A stretch of 52,763 bases of DNA from an uncultured Gammaproteobacteria bacterium (GTDB taxonomy: Bacteria > Pseudomonadota > Gammaproteobacteria > GCA-001735895): assembly GCA_937894085.1 (NCBI GenBank), contig CALCSG010000396.1:1-52763 (forward strand), in the 5' to 3' direction. The first letter of the stretch is position 1; every line of letters begins with the position of its first letter. Positions 40,373 through 49,025 of this stretch are shown here, one piece after another. Under the pieces are notes generated by a model. The model was given only the letters and a program-made list of their open reading frames with translations. It did not search any database and was not told the DNA's origin. Position numbers and translations under genes: made by a program.

Positions 40373-40633
40373 ATGAAAAATTATCAAGATTCTCCCGTCA
40401 GAGCAAAAATCTCCATTGGTGAGTCTGTACGTATTATTCGGGAATTACAGGAATTAAGTCAAAACCAGTTATCAGTTCTGACTGGTATACCTCAGTCAAC
40501 ACTCTCTTCAATAGAGCATGACAAAATAAATATTGGTGTAGAAAGAGCAAAAACTCTTGCCAGAGCATTAAAGGTTCACCCCGCAGTTTTGGTTTTCCCT
40601 GGTTGGAATGTAGAAGAAAATGAGGCGGCATAA
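40373..40633 (+). CDS. XRE-family antitoxin (HigA-like)
   Basis: IGESVRIIRELQELSQNQLSVLTGIPQSTLSSIEHDKINIGVERAKTLARALKVHP. Confidence 0.88.
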   Translation: MKNYQDSPVRAKISIGESVRIIRELQELSQNQLSVLTGIPQSTLSSIEHDKINIGVERAKTLARALKVHPAVLVFPGWNVEENEAA

Positions 40634-40784
40634 TAAGCATTTTTAGTCGGATATTTTGCTTTCCTTCGCTATGTAAAATCCTGCTGATATGCGACGTTGG
40701 GCCCCATTGGTAGAACGCTGAAACACCCGGAGAGCAACAAGATGTTCTCATCCAAATATTCGTCAAAAAGGAGAAGAAGTAGAC

Positions 40785-41065
40785 ATGAATGAAATCATCT
40801 GCCCGCACTGCCGGAAAGCATTCAAGATTGACGAAGCCGGGTATGCGGACATTCTGAAGCAGGTTCGCGAAAGCGAGTTCGATCAGCAGTTGCACATGAG
40901 GCTTGAGCTGGCCGAACAGGACTAGCGAACTGCCGTTGAACTAGCCAGGAATGAGGTAAGCAGCGAATTGTAGAAATCTGCCACAGCCAGGGACGCCGAA
41001 ATCCAGGGATTGAAGGCCAAACTTGATGCTGGTGAGGTCACGCTGAAACTTGCCGAGTTGATAGC
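40785..41065 (+). pseudogene. DUF2130-like protein remnant with two in-frame TAG codons
   Basis: MNEIICPHCRKAFKIDEAGYADILKQVRESEFDQQLHMRLELAEQD*RTAVELARNEVSSEL*KSATARDAEIQGLKAKL. Confidence 0.75.
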
Positions 41066-41125
41066 TTGTATATTGACAGGTAACAGGCGCTCCTATATTC
41101 CCTATTCTCAATTCGCGAATAAAGA

Positions 41126-41662
41126 ATACTGGTCAAAGGTATAAACTTAAAGCCTCAAGATATCCTCTTTTTACTGAAATTAGTGTCTAACGGAGACAAC
41201 CCCTGGACCTATAATGAGCTATCCGTTGAATTAAGCATGAGCCCATCAGAAGTGCATGCTTCAGCGAAAAGGGCTTTGGCAGCAAAGTTCGCCATAAAAG
41301 TTGATTCCGTTATTAAAGTTAATATTCGTAACCTGACAGAATTTCTAAGCTGTTGTATTCAATATGTCTTTATTCCTGAACGTGGCAGCTTAAGTAGAGG
41401 TATGCCGACGGCCTATGCCGCTTTTCCAATGAATAAAGAGTTTGTTATGGGTAATGAGCCTCCACCCGTTTGGCCTGATCCTGAAGGGGCAGTACGAGGT
41501 GAATCCTTCTCTCCATTGTATAAATCTGTTCCCAAAGCAGCAAAAAAGGATCCGGTACTTTATGAGTTGTTAACACTGGTGGATGCATTAAGAGGGGGCA
41601 AAGCGAGAGAGAAAGACTTTGCTAAAAAAGAAATTGTAAAAAGGTTGAAGTTGTATGGTTGA
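41126..41662 (+). CDS. Winged-helix-like protein partnered with a nucleotidyltransferase; start codon possibly lost
   Basis: (I)NLKPQDILFLLKLVSNGDNPWTYNELSVELSMSPSEVHASAKRALAAKF...; ATA at 41141 where an ATG would be expected. Confidence 0.6.
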   Translation: MLVKGINLKPQDILFLLKLVSNGDNPWTYNELSVELSMSPSEVHASAKRALAAKFAIKVDSVIKVNIRNLTEFLSCCIQYVFIPERGSLSRGMPTAYAAFPMNKEFVMGNEPPPVWPDPEGAVRGESFSPLYKSVPKAAKKDPVLYELLTLVDALRGGKAREKDFAKKEIVKRLKLYG

Positions 41663-41800
41663 TACTCAAAACCCCAATCTTGAAATTTTGATGCTTGCCG
41701 TTGATCAACTTGGTGATTTGAAGATGTGATGGTGTTTCGGGGTGGCTGTGCAACTGGCTTATTAATTTCAGACCCTGCTTCACCGCCTATTCGGTTTACT
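41655..41800 (+). pseudogene. Nucleotidyltransferase (AbiEii/MNT-like) N-terminal remnant, frameshifted
   Basis: MVDTQNPNLEILMLAVDQLGDL | EDVMVFRGGCATGLLISDPASPPIRFT resembles the nucleotidyltransferase GGxxxxLL region; coding ends soon after. Confidence 0.6.
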
Positions 41801-42078
41801 GCGGCGGTCTCAAGTCATAATCATCTCAAGTCGGTCATCATTCGTTTACTGTTGTATCAGCCCACTATACGGTGTGCTGGCTTTAAAAATTTACAGCTAG
41901 TAATGGCGTACCTGTTGAAAAGCCATTCGGTCGGATAATTTGGGACGACTGTAATGCGTCAGGCCAACTTCTTTTATACTGAATGATTAAACTTATTAAG
42001 GAACTCAGCCTCCTTTACTCCTGAATAAAATTTGATAGGTGCTACAATTTATCTATAAATTATAGAGGTGAAAATAAA

Positions 42079-42818
42079 ATGAAGTTTTTTTAATACGATC
42101 TTTTTTTGTAGCTTCGGTTTTGCTATTGAACGCCTGTGGTGGAAGCTCGAGTGATATCTCTCAAACAAATGATGACTATACTGCTGAAATGGTTTCTCAT
42201 GACGGCTTAACATACTCGACATTAAAGTCACCTTATACCGGGAAAATCTGGTTAGACCGGAATATGGGTGCGTCTATGGTATGTACTTCGTTTGACGATG
42301 CAGCCTGTTACGGGGATTATTATCAATGGGGAAGAAACCTGGATGGACATGAAAAGAGTACCAGCACCAGCACTACTGAAAAGGCGACCCAGATTGATCC
42401 AGTGCAGGCAGCTGTGGCCGGAGAATTCATAGTTACATCAATAACGCCTGATGACTGGACTGTAGCATCGTTAGATGATGATGGTTCTCTTAGATCTGTT
42501 AACTGGAACAAAATAGATGGTATGTCCATATGCCCAGCAGGATATCGTATGCCCACTATCACCGAATTAAAAGCGGAAACCACTGATAATGTTGTTGATA
42601 GTAACGTAGATGTTTTCAACGACTTCTTGAAATTGCCTTCTGCCGGTTATCGCGATGGTAACGGTGTCTTTTATAGTACGGGTCTGTTCACTTTTTTGTG
42701 GTCAAACAGTGTTAATACAGTCAGGTCAAGATACTTAGCGTTGTATGATACTTATGCTGATGACAGTAACAGTTCTGATCGTTCAAATGGAATGCCGGTG
42801 CGTTGCCTGAAAGATTAA
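42079..42818 (+). pseudogene. Lipoprotein with Fibrobacter succinogenes major paralogous (FISUMP) domain; 1-nt frameshift at a T7 run in the signal peptide
   Basis: ATG AAG TTT TTT TAA; one extra T gives MKFFLIRSFFVASVLLLNACGGSS (lipobox) leading into ...GKIWLDRNMGAS...CPAGYRMPTITEL...MPVRCLKD. Confidence 0.75.
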
Positions 42819-42942
42819 GTGTTGCCAGGATGCTCAGTTTTTCTCTGCCCTCGAGTGGTTTTTAAATTCAGGGGACACAATACTGAATTATGGTGGATAA
42901 ATGAAATGGCCGGTATCGCCACTTCTGAGATGATGCCTACAG

Positions 42943-43080
42943 ACTGTCAGTAAAGGCAGCTTTCTACTGACTTTTAATGGGTGAATTTTCTGGCACTCTC
43001 ACAAGGTTATGGGTGAAAATTGGAAAAGACAGGAGGTTCTTTACTAAATATTGAGTCGAAAAGAAGCCTTTACTGACAGT
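42943..43080. repeat. 138-bp MITE-like element with 15-bp perfect terminal inverted repeats
   Basis: ACTGTCAGTAAAGGC (42943-42957) and GCCTTTACTGACAGT (43066-43080). Confidence 0.75.
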
Positions 43081-43564
43081 TTATGGGTAAATTCCATGAC
43101 AGGTTCTGGGTGAATCCACACAACTATATATCGCTAAACTGAACTTGCTGTTTTTTTAAGGAATCGAACAGCATATTGTCGTTGGTTAGATTATTCGGCT
43201 CTTCCTTGAACCCCGCCCTCAAGGGTTTGTTGTGCCTAATGACCTGGAGCAGGGGATAGCCCGTAAATGAGTGGTGCTGGATTAAACGAAGCAACGCAAA
43301 ACCGACAGCGAAAATCGGGGTCAGCACACAGAATTCGAGAATATACTCATTGTGCTAAATGTCCAGCCAGTAAAGAATTTCGCGGCTTGATATTCTCGGA
43401 TAGGTCTTTTATGCTTCTTTTACTTACTTTGGGCTATTGAGCATCAGTTATTGAGAGCAGGTGAGTTATTATCAGTCAAACCAGTAAAAATCCTTCGAAT
43501 GTAATTTGTACCGGGTAAAAAAATAATTTTTCACCTAAATAAAAAGAATAATCAGACTAACTCA

Positions 43565-44683
43565 TTGCGCATAGCAACGAACATAGTGCCAGGCCTTTTC
43601 CTGTGGCCAATCAGGTTTCTTAAAAAAATTATAAGGCCCTTTGGCGTTGCTGAGGAAGCGTTGGCTGTTCTCCCACCGGAGGAGCCTGAAAAATCCCTGG
43701 CAACTGTGCCAGCGGAGGAGCCTGAAAGTCGTGCAGAGGAACCTGATTTCTCTACCTGCTGTATGGTGTTATCCGATACCGATAACGACGTGAAATCTGT
43801 TAACAATACGTTGCGTTTCGCCGGATTGCTTGATGAGCATGGTGAGTTCACAGACAATCTGCAGGGGATAACCATTTTTAATACCGGTGACCTGATAGAC
43901 AAGAAGAACCCCGATTTTTCTGTTGTGGAATATTGGCAACATCTTCAGAAAGAGGCCAGTGCAAAGGGAGGGCAGGTCAAGCTCATTGTGGGCAATCATG
44001 AGCAGGAAATCTGGCAAAAAATCAGGGAGGGTGAAAAATACTCAATGAAGACGAAACAGGTCCGTCGGCTTACCGGATTCATCGAGAGTCTGGACTTGTT
44101 CCACGTTGCCGACTCTGTACTTTTCATACATGGCTATCCGACACTCGAATTCTTGCAGACATTACTGCACTACAGGGAGGTGACGGGAAAAGACCTGAAT
44201 TCTTTCAATGCAGATCATTACAAAAAATCATTCATATCCGCTGACGCCCTGAGACAATACTCCTATGTTAGCGAAAGCCGGAAAAGAAATTACCTGCTTT
44301 ATGACGTGGCTAATGCAGGCCTCTACTATAAGAAGCAGGGAAGGGAAGTTGCCGCTATTCTTGCGAAGCTGAAGATCGATATTGTTATCCACGGACATAG
44401 GCCTCAGCGTTCCGGTGTACAGGTCGACTACGAATTTGGAAAATGGATTCCAGGGGTCAGGATGATAGGAAACGATACAATGGTGCGACGTAAAGGCCTA
44501 GGCGCAACGGTTATCAGGAAGACATCGAGTGGAGATTTAGATATAGCATTCATTAACAGGAAAACGGAATCGAATGAACTGCGTAAAAAGGTGCAGGGAG
44601 ACCTTGGAGAGACAGTGGTTTCTTCCTGCGCTTACCGCTTTATCGTGCCCGAAGCCACCGGCCTCGGGGCTGCCCGAGGATAG
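43565..44683 (+). CDS. Calcineurin-like metallophosphoesterase
   Basis: VLSDTDND, NTGDLIDKKNPD, LIVGNHEQEI, VIHGHRPQRSG motif set. Confidence 0.82.
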   Translation: MRIATNIVPGLFLWPIRFLKKIIRPFGVAEEALAVLPPEEPEKSLATVPAEEPESRAEEPDFSTCCMVLSDTDNDVKSVNNTLRFAGLLDEHGEFTDNLQGITIFNTGDLIDKKNPDFSVVEYWQHLQKEASAKGGQVKLIVGNHEQEIWQKIREGEKYSMKTKQVRRLTGFIESLDLFHVADSVLFIHGYPTLEFLQTLLHYREVTGKDLNSFNADHYKKSFISADALRQYSYVSESRKRNYLLYDVANAGLYYKKQGREVAAILAKLKIDIVIHGHRPQRSGVQVDYEFGKWIPGVRMIGNDTMVRRKGLGATVIRKTSSGDLDIAFINRKTESNELRKKVQGDLGETVVSSCAYRFIVPEATGLGAARG

Positions 44684-44792
44684 TGGAAAGCCTGTATACG
44701 GGCTGAAACCTCATTTTTGAAGGATAAAAACCACGCTTTAAGGAGAAAGCAATATGCCTTGTGTAAATCGTTACTTTTTACTCCGTGATATC

Positions 44793-44841
44793 GGGGTCAG
44801 AACACAGGGTTTTCTAATATTAGTGCTTATGTTCTGACCCC
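44793..44841. repeat. Inverted repeat GGGGTCAGAAC...GTTCTGACCCC (REP-like)
   Basis: Exact 11-bp arms separated by about 27 nt. Confidence 0.85.
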
Positions 44842-44992
44842 AATGCCGATAAGTTAAGGTTTTTTGTCGTCATGCCCGTGTACCACTACTCTGGCCTCCG
44901 CCGGAATGACGCGAATCGCTTAACTCACCGTCATTGAGCCTGAACCTTGATATCTTTGATACTCACTATTTCCACCTATACAGGAATTCAGA

Positions 44993-45577
44993 ATGAAAAG
45001 TCATTTTTTTGCCTACATTAGTAAAACCCGATGGTTACAGCGTTGGGGGTTAAAGAGAAATACGGTCAGCGAAAATGTCATGGAGCATAGCTGGGAAGTC
45101 TCGGTGATTGCGCATGCATTGGCGCTGATTAAAAACCGCTACTTTGATGGGGCACTGGATGTGAATGCTATCGTGGTTGCCGCTTTATATCATGACTGCA
45201 GTGAGGTGATAACCGGTGATATGCCTTCGCCCATCAAATATCATTCTGCCGCTATTACCCAGGCGTATAAATCCATAGAACGGCAGGCTGAGCACGAACT
45301 GTTAAACCTTCTTCCCGAAGAGTTGCAGCAGGATTACCGGGCAGCAATGATAGAAGCCGAGTTGCCGCAACAGCATAAAACCATTATTAAAGCGGCCGAT
45401 ACACTGTCGGCTTATGTGAAATGCAAAATGGAAATGGCTGCCGGTAATTTTGAATTCTCTACGGCGGAAAAAGAAATTGAGGAAAAATTACAGTCTTTTG
45501 ATCTCCCTGAAGTGCAGTATTTCCTGGATACTTTCGCTTCCAGCTATGAACTGACGCTGGATGAATTGTTTCAATAA
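44993..45577 (+). CDS. yfbR: 5'-deoxynucleotidase (YfbR-type HD domain)
   Basis: SHFFAYISKTRWLQRWGLKRNTVSENVMEHSWEVSVIAHALA...LYHDCSEVITGDMPSPIKY. Confidence 0.95.
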   Translation: MKSHFFAYISKTRWLQRWGLKRNTVSENVMEHSWEVSVIAHALALIKNRYFDGALDVNAIVVAALYHDCSEVITGDMPSPIKYHSAAITQAYKSIERQAEHELLNLLPEELQQDYRAAMIEAELPQQHKTIIKAADTLSAYVKCKMEMAAGNFEFSTAEKEIEEKLQSFDLPEVQYFLDTFASSYELTLDELFQ

Positions 45578-45693
45578 GATTCAGCTAAGGCTCATAAAAA
45601 TAGAAATAGGTATTATGCTGAATATTGATTGGTAATTGTCTTTCCTTTTATGATACCTTACTAAAAGTAAGGCAACCTGTAGACGGCTTAAAC

Positions 45694-45930
45694 ATGACCA
45701 CAGCAACCTTAACCAGTAAGGGGCGGATCACCATCCCTGCACCTGTCAGAACGGATCTCCATGTGGGTCCTGGTGATCGACTCGAATTTATAAAGCTCAC
45801 TGATGGTCGGTATGAAGTAGTGGCTGCCTCACAGGATATCTCCTGCTTAAAAGGAATAATAAGTTCAACCAGGGCTGTGAGCATTGAAGAAATGGATCAA
45901 GCTATCCGCAAAAAGGCGAGGGTATCATGA
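45694..45930 (+). CDS. AbrB/MazE-fold antitoxin
   Basis: MTTATLTSKGRITIPAPVRTDLHVGPGDRLEFI; overlaps the PIN toxin start. Confidence 0.9.
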   Translation: MTTATLTSKGRITIPAPVRTDLHVGPGDRLEFIKLTDGRYEVVAASQDISCLKGIISSTRAVSIEEMDQAIRKKARVS

Positions 45931-46328
45931 TCTGCCTGGATACGAATATCCTTATTCGATACCTGGCTCAGGATGATAAAAAACAGGCTAGCAGAGCGAA
46001 CAAACTCATCGACAATGAGTTTAACTCAGGTAATCCGGGTTTTATTACACTGATTAGCCTGGTCGAAATTGTATGGGTGCTTGAGTCCTGTTATTCGCAA
46101 ACCAGAAAAGAGGTCATAGAGGTGCTTCACTCTCTGTTAACCACTAAACAGTTAGTGATTGAAGGGGCTGACATGGCTGACATGGCTTACTTGGCTTTGA
46201 AACGCTATGCGGTTGGAAATGCAGATTATAGTGATGCCCTTATCACTGTTATTTCTGAGAATCAGGGTTGCAGTTCGATTGTGACGTTTGACAAAAAAGG
46301 AAACTCAATCGGCATGAAAGTGCTTTAA
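45927..46328 (+). CDS. PIN-domain toxin (VapC-like)
   Basis: MICLDTNILIRYLAQDD...NADYSDALITVISENQGCSSIVTFDKKG. Confidence 0.92.
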   Translation: MICLDTNILIRYLAQDDKKQASRANKLIDNEFNSGNPGFITLISLVEIVWVLESCYSQTRKEVIEVLHSLLTTKQLVIEGADMADMAYLALKRYAVGNADYSDALITVISENQGCSSIVTFDKKGNSIGMKVL

Positions 46329-46455
46329 CGCAAGGTATAAAACAAGTCCTTGCTAGCGGAAAGTGGCGTGACCAGCTTAAATATGAAATGACCAGAAATT
46401 ATTTCATATTACTACTTCTCTATGCCTTACTGTGGGACTCTACATAAATTCAAAT

Positions 46456-46636
46456 ATGGCTCTGTATGAAAATCATGTAATGTCGTCATTCCCGCATGCT
46501 TTAAGCGGGAATCCATTAGTAACGTAGTTAAAACTTTAAAAAGTGCCATATCTGTAATGGATTCCGGCTAAAAACATGCCGGAATGACAGTAGTTTCGGT
46601 ATAGAGTGGTTTTACATGATTTTCATACAGAGCCAT
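46456..46636. mobile_element. MITE with 25-bp perfect terminal inverted repeats and probable ~9-bp target duplication
   Basis: ATGGCTCTGTATGAAAATCATGTAA ... TTACATGATTTTCATACAGAGCCAT; AATTCAAAT on both flanks. Confidence 0.88.
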
Positions 46637-46902
46637 TAATTCAAATTGCAGAAGTTTTACCTATAAAAAACTGACATGCAATAGTGGAATAATTTGGAGT
46701 TGTATGCGATGTCGCAATGACTGGTTTCGCCCCGGAACCGTCGATCCCTATGGCATGTAGGGAATGGCTCAAATAGGTCGATAGGCTACTTTAGTTTACG
46801 GTGCCAGATTTGTGTCAAAATAACTAAAAATTACTGTCATTTACTGGCATAAATGAAAACGGACTACGTGTAAGTAACTGATTATAAAAATTAAAAACCA
46901 AA

Positions 46903-47085
46903 TGAAAATCCTCGTGTCGGTGGTTTGAGTATTCGGCTCATAAGCAATAAGGACATAGTGAATGCAGATATTGCAAGGAGTAATATATCTGCCCCTGAGC
47001 CTCACCCTGTGGGTTCGCTTTCGCTCATTCAAATCGCTCCCGACGATTTAGTCCGCCCCTGGCACCATTTAAATCAATTACTTAA
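46903..47085. repeat. tRNA-Phe 3'-half remnant interrupted by ~125 bp (att-like copy 3)
   Basis: TGAAAATCCTCGTGTCGGTGGTTT (46903-46926) and TCCGCCCCTGGCACCATTTAAATCAATTACTTA (47052-47084) match consecutive pieces of tRNA-Phe plus flank. Confidence 0.75.
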
Positions 47086-47111
47086 CTCCCTTTTTGTCCC
47101 CTTTTAACATA

Positions 47112-48007
47112 TCATAAACTCTGACGTAGTTCCTGAGCAATGAAATCGAAGACTCGTCGAACCCGAAGGCTGGTTCGCAATTCTTGATGACATACAAGCC
47201 AGACAGGTAGCTGCATTGCCGGGCCCATGTGTTCGAACGCACGAACCAGACCGGGGTAATTGTCACCCAGGTCTTCAGGAAAGAAAATTACACCCAGCCC
47301 TTCCTTGCAAAGTTCCAGTTGTAATGGCTGAAATGAAGTAATGAGTCTAAAATTTTGCTTCGACAGCTGCCAGCCCTTTTTATTGAGAACTTCCGATGCC
47401 GAATTACTTCGATCAAAACCGATGATCTGAATAGTAGAGAGTTCTGATATTTCCGAGAATTCAGGTAATTGCTCCAGGTAATCCTGAGTTGCATACAGCC
47501 TGATAACTTCTTCACCAAGTTTTTTGGCGATCAAATCATTTTGTGTCGGTCGAAAGTTCCGAATCGCAATATCTGCTTCTCGCCGTTTCAGATCGCTAGG
47601 CTCATTTGTTACAACCACTTCAATATCCATCCCCGGTTCTTTTTGTCGTAATTTAGCGATAATTTTTGGTAACCGAAACACAGCATCTAATTCTCCGGCA
47701 GAAATAACGACAGTACCTTCTATCTGTTGAGACTGCCCGGTAGCGGTTAATGAAAACTGCAATGCTGCTTTACCCATTGAACGGGCATGTTCTAATAATT
47801 GCATGCCACTTTCAGTAAAACCAGGCGCTGTCCAACCCGTTCAAATAAAGTGACACTCATCTCGGCTTCGAGTGCAGCAACTTGACGACTCAGTGTCGGT
47901 TGAGTTAACACCAATGCTTTAGCAGCAGCGGATAAGGTACCTTCTTCCGCTGTAACCAGGAATGCGCGAGTGTTGTTCCACTCGAATTTAATAGACTTCC
48001 AGTTCAT
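47112..48007 (-). pseudogene. LysR-family regulator, frameshifted between HTH and effector domains (~47810)
   Basis: HTH NNTRAFLVTAEEGTLSAAAKALVLTQPTLSRQVAALEAEMSVTLFERVGQRLVL, then (shifted) TESGMQLLEHARSMGKAALQFSLTATGQSQQIEGTVVISAGE. Confidence 0.85.
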
Positions 48008-48106
48008 GCAAATATGTATAATAATTATATTAATTTAGCCAATTTACCTTCTAATAATGCATAAGTATAGTGATCTCTATTGAAATGATATTTGGAGAAC
48101 AGAATT

Positions 48107-48832
48107 ATGACTACTCTCGTCGTTGGAGCAACTGGGGCAACCGGTCGTATATTGGTCGAACAATTACTTGATCAGGGAGAAAAAGTAAAAGTTATAGTTC
48201 GCTCAGTGGAAAGTTTGCCAGAGTTAGTAAAACAAAATGATCGACTAACGTTCACCGAAGCCAGCCTGCTGGATATGACAGATGCAGAACTGTCAAAGCA
48301 AGTTGAAGGGTGCCGCGCAGTCGCTTCCTGCCTTGGTCATAACTTAACTTTCCAGGGAATGTTTGGTCACCCCAGGCGTTTAGTGAGCGACGGGGTTCAG
48401 CGATTATGCCAAGCCATTGAGAAGACCAAAGCAGATATTCCGGTAAAATTTATTTTAATGAATACCACAGGAAATCAGAATACTAAAGCTGCAGAAAAGG
48501 TATCAATAGCTCAATCTGTTGTCGTTGGACTGATACGACATTTGATACCTCCACATGCTGACAATGAAGTAGCCGCCAGATATTTACAATCCAATTTTGC
48601 AGGAAATCAAAAAAAGATTGAATGGGTAGCAGTTCGTCCCGATAGTCTTATCAACCAAGAGTCAGTTACTGAATATGATGTCTACCCATCTCCAATTCGT
48701 AGCGCTATTTTTGATGCCGGTAAAACCAGTCGAATCAATGTGGCTCATTTCATGTCGCAGTTAATCATTAACGATGACACCTGGGATAAATGGAAAAGTC
48801 AAATGCCTGTTATTTATAATGCTTTGAACTAA
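48107..48832 (+). CDS. NAD(P)-binding (NmrA/SDR-like) oxidoreductase
   Basis: MTTLVVGATGATGRILVEQLLDQGEKVKVIVRS Rossmann motif; divergent from LysR. Confidence 0.9.
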   Translation: MTTLVVGATGATGRILVEQLLDQGEKVKVIVRSVESLPELVKQNDRLTFTEASLLDMTDAELSKQVEGCRAVASCLGHNLTFQGMFGHPRRLVSDGVQRLCQAIEKTKADIPVKFILMNTTGNQNTKAAEKVSIAQSVVVGLIRHLIPPHADNEVAARYLQSNFAGNQKKIEWVAVRPDSLINQESVTEYDVYPSPIRSAIFDAGKTSRINVAHFMSQLIINDDTWDKWKSQMPVIYNALN

Positions 48833-49025
48833 GGGTAGCCTCAAAAATAAAATCAATAACTCTGATCCCGGTTAATTTTCAAAATTGTTATGTGAGGTCG
48901 CTATCATAATTAACGAATTAATGTATTTAATCGATTATATCTGTCAGCTTTAAGTTTTGCTTAATGTTCAACCTCTAATCTTCACTGCTTTAATCTTAAT
49001 CACCCGACAAAACTGATAGATCACT

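Noticed and set aside
34940-42818. Explaining all frameshifts as sequencing error
   Set aside because: Homopolymer cases could be errors, but the DUF2130 TAG codons, lost ATG, and truncations are not, and ~34 kb of preceding sequence shows only one comparable indel. Read data would still be needed.
43124-43327. 67-aa minus-strand ORF in the gap before the metallophosphoesterase
   Set aside because: No signal, domain or ribosome-binding context that I can support; possibly repeat-derived.
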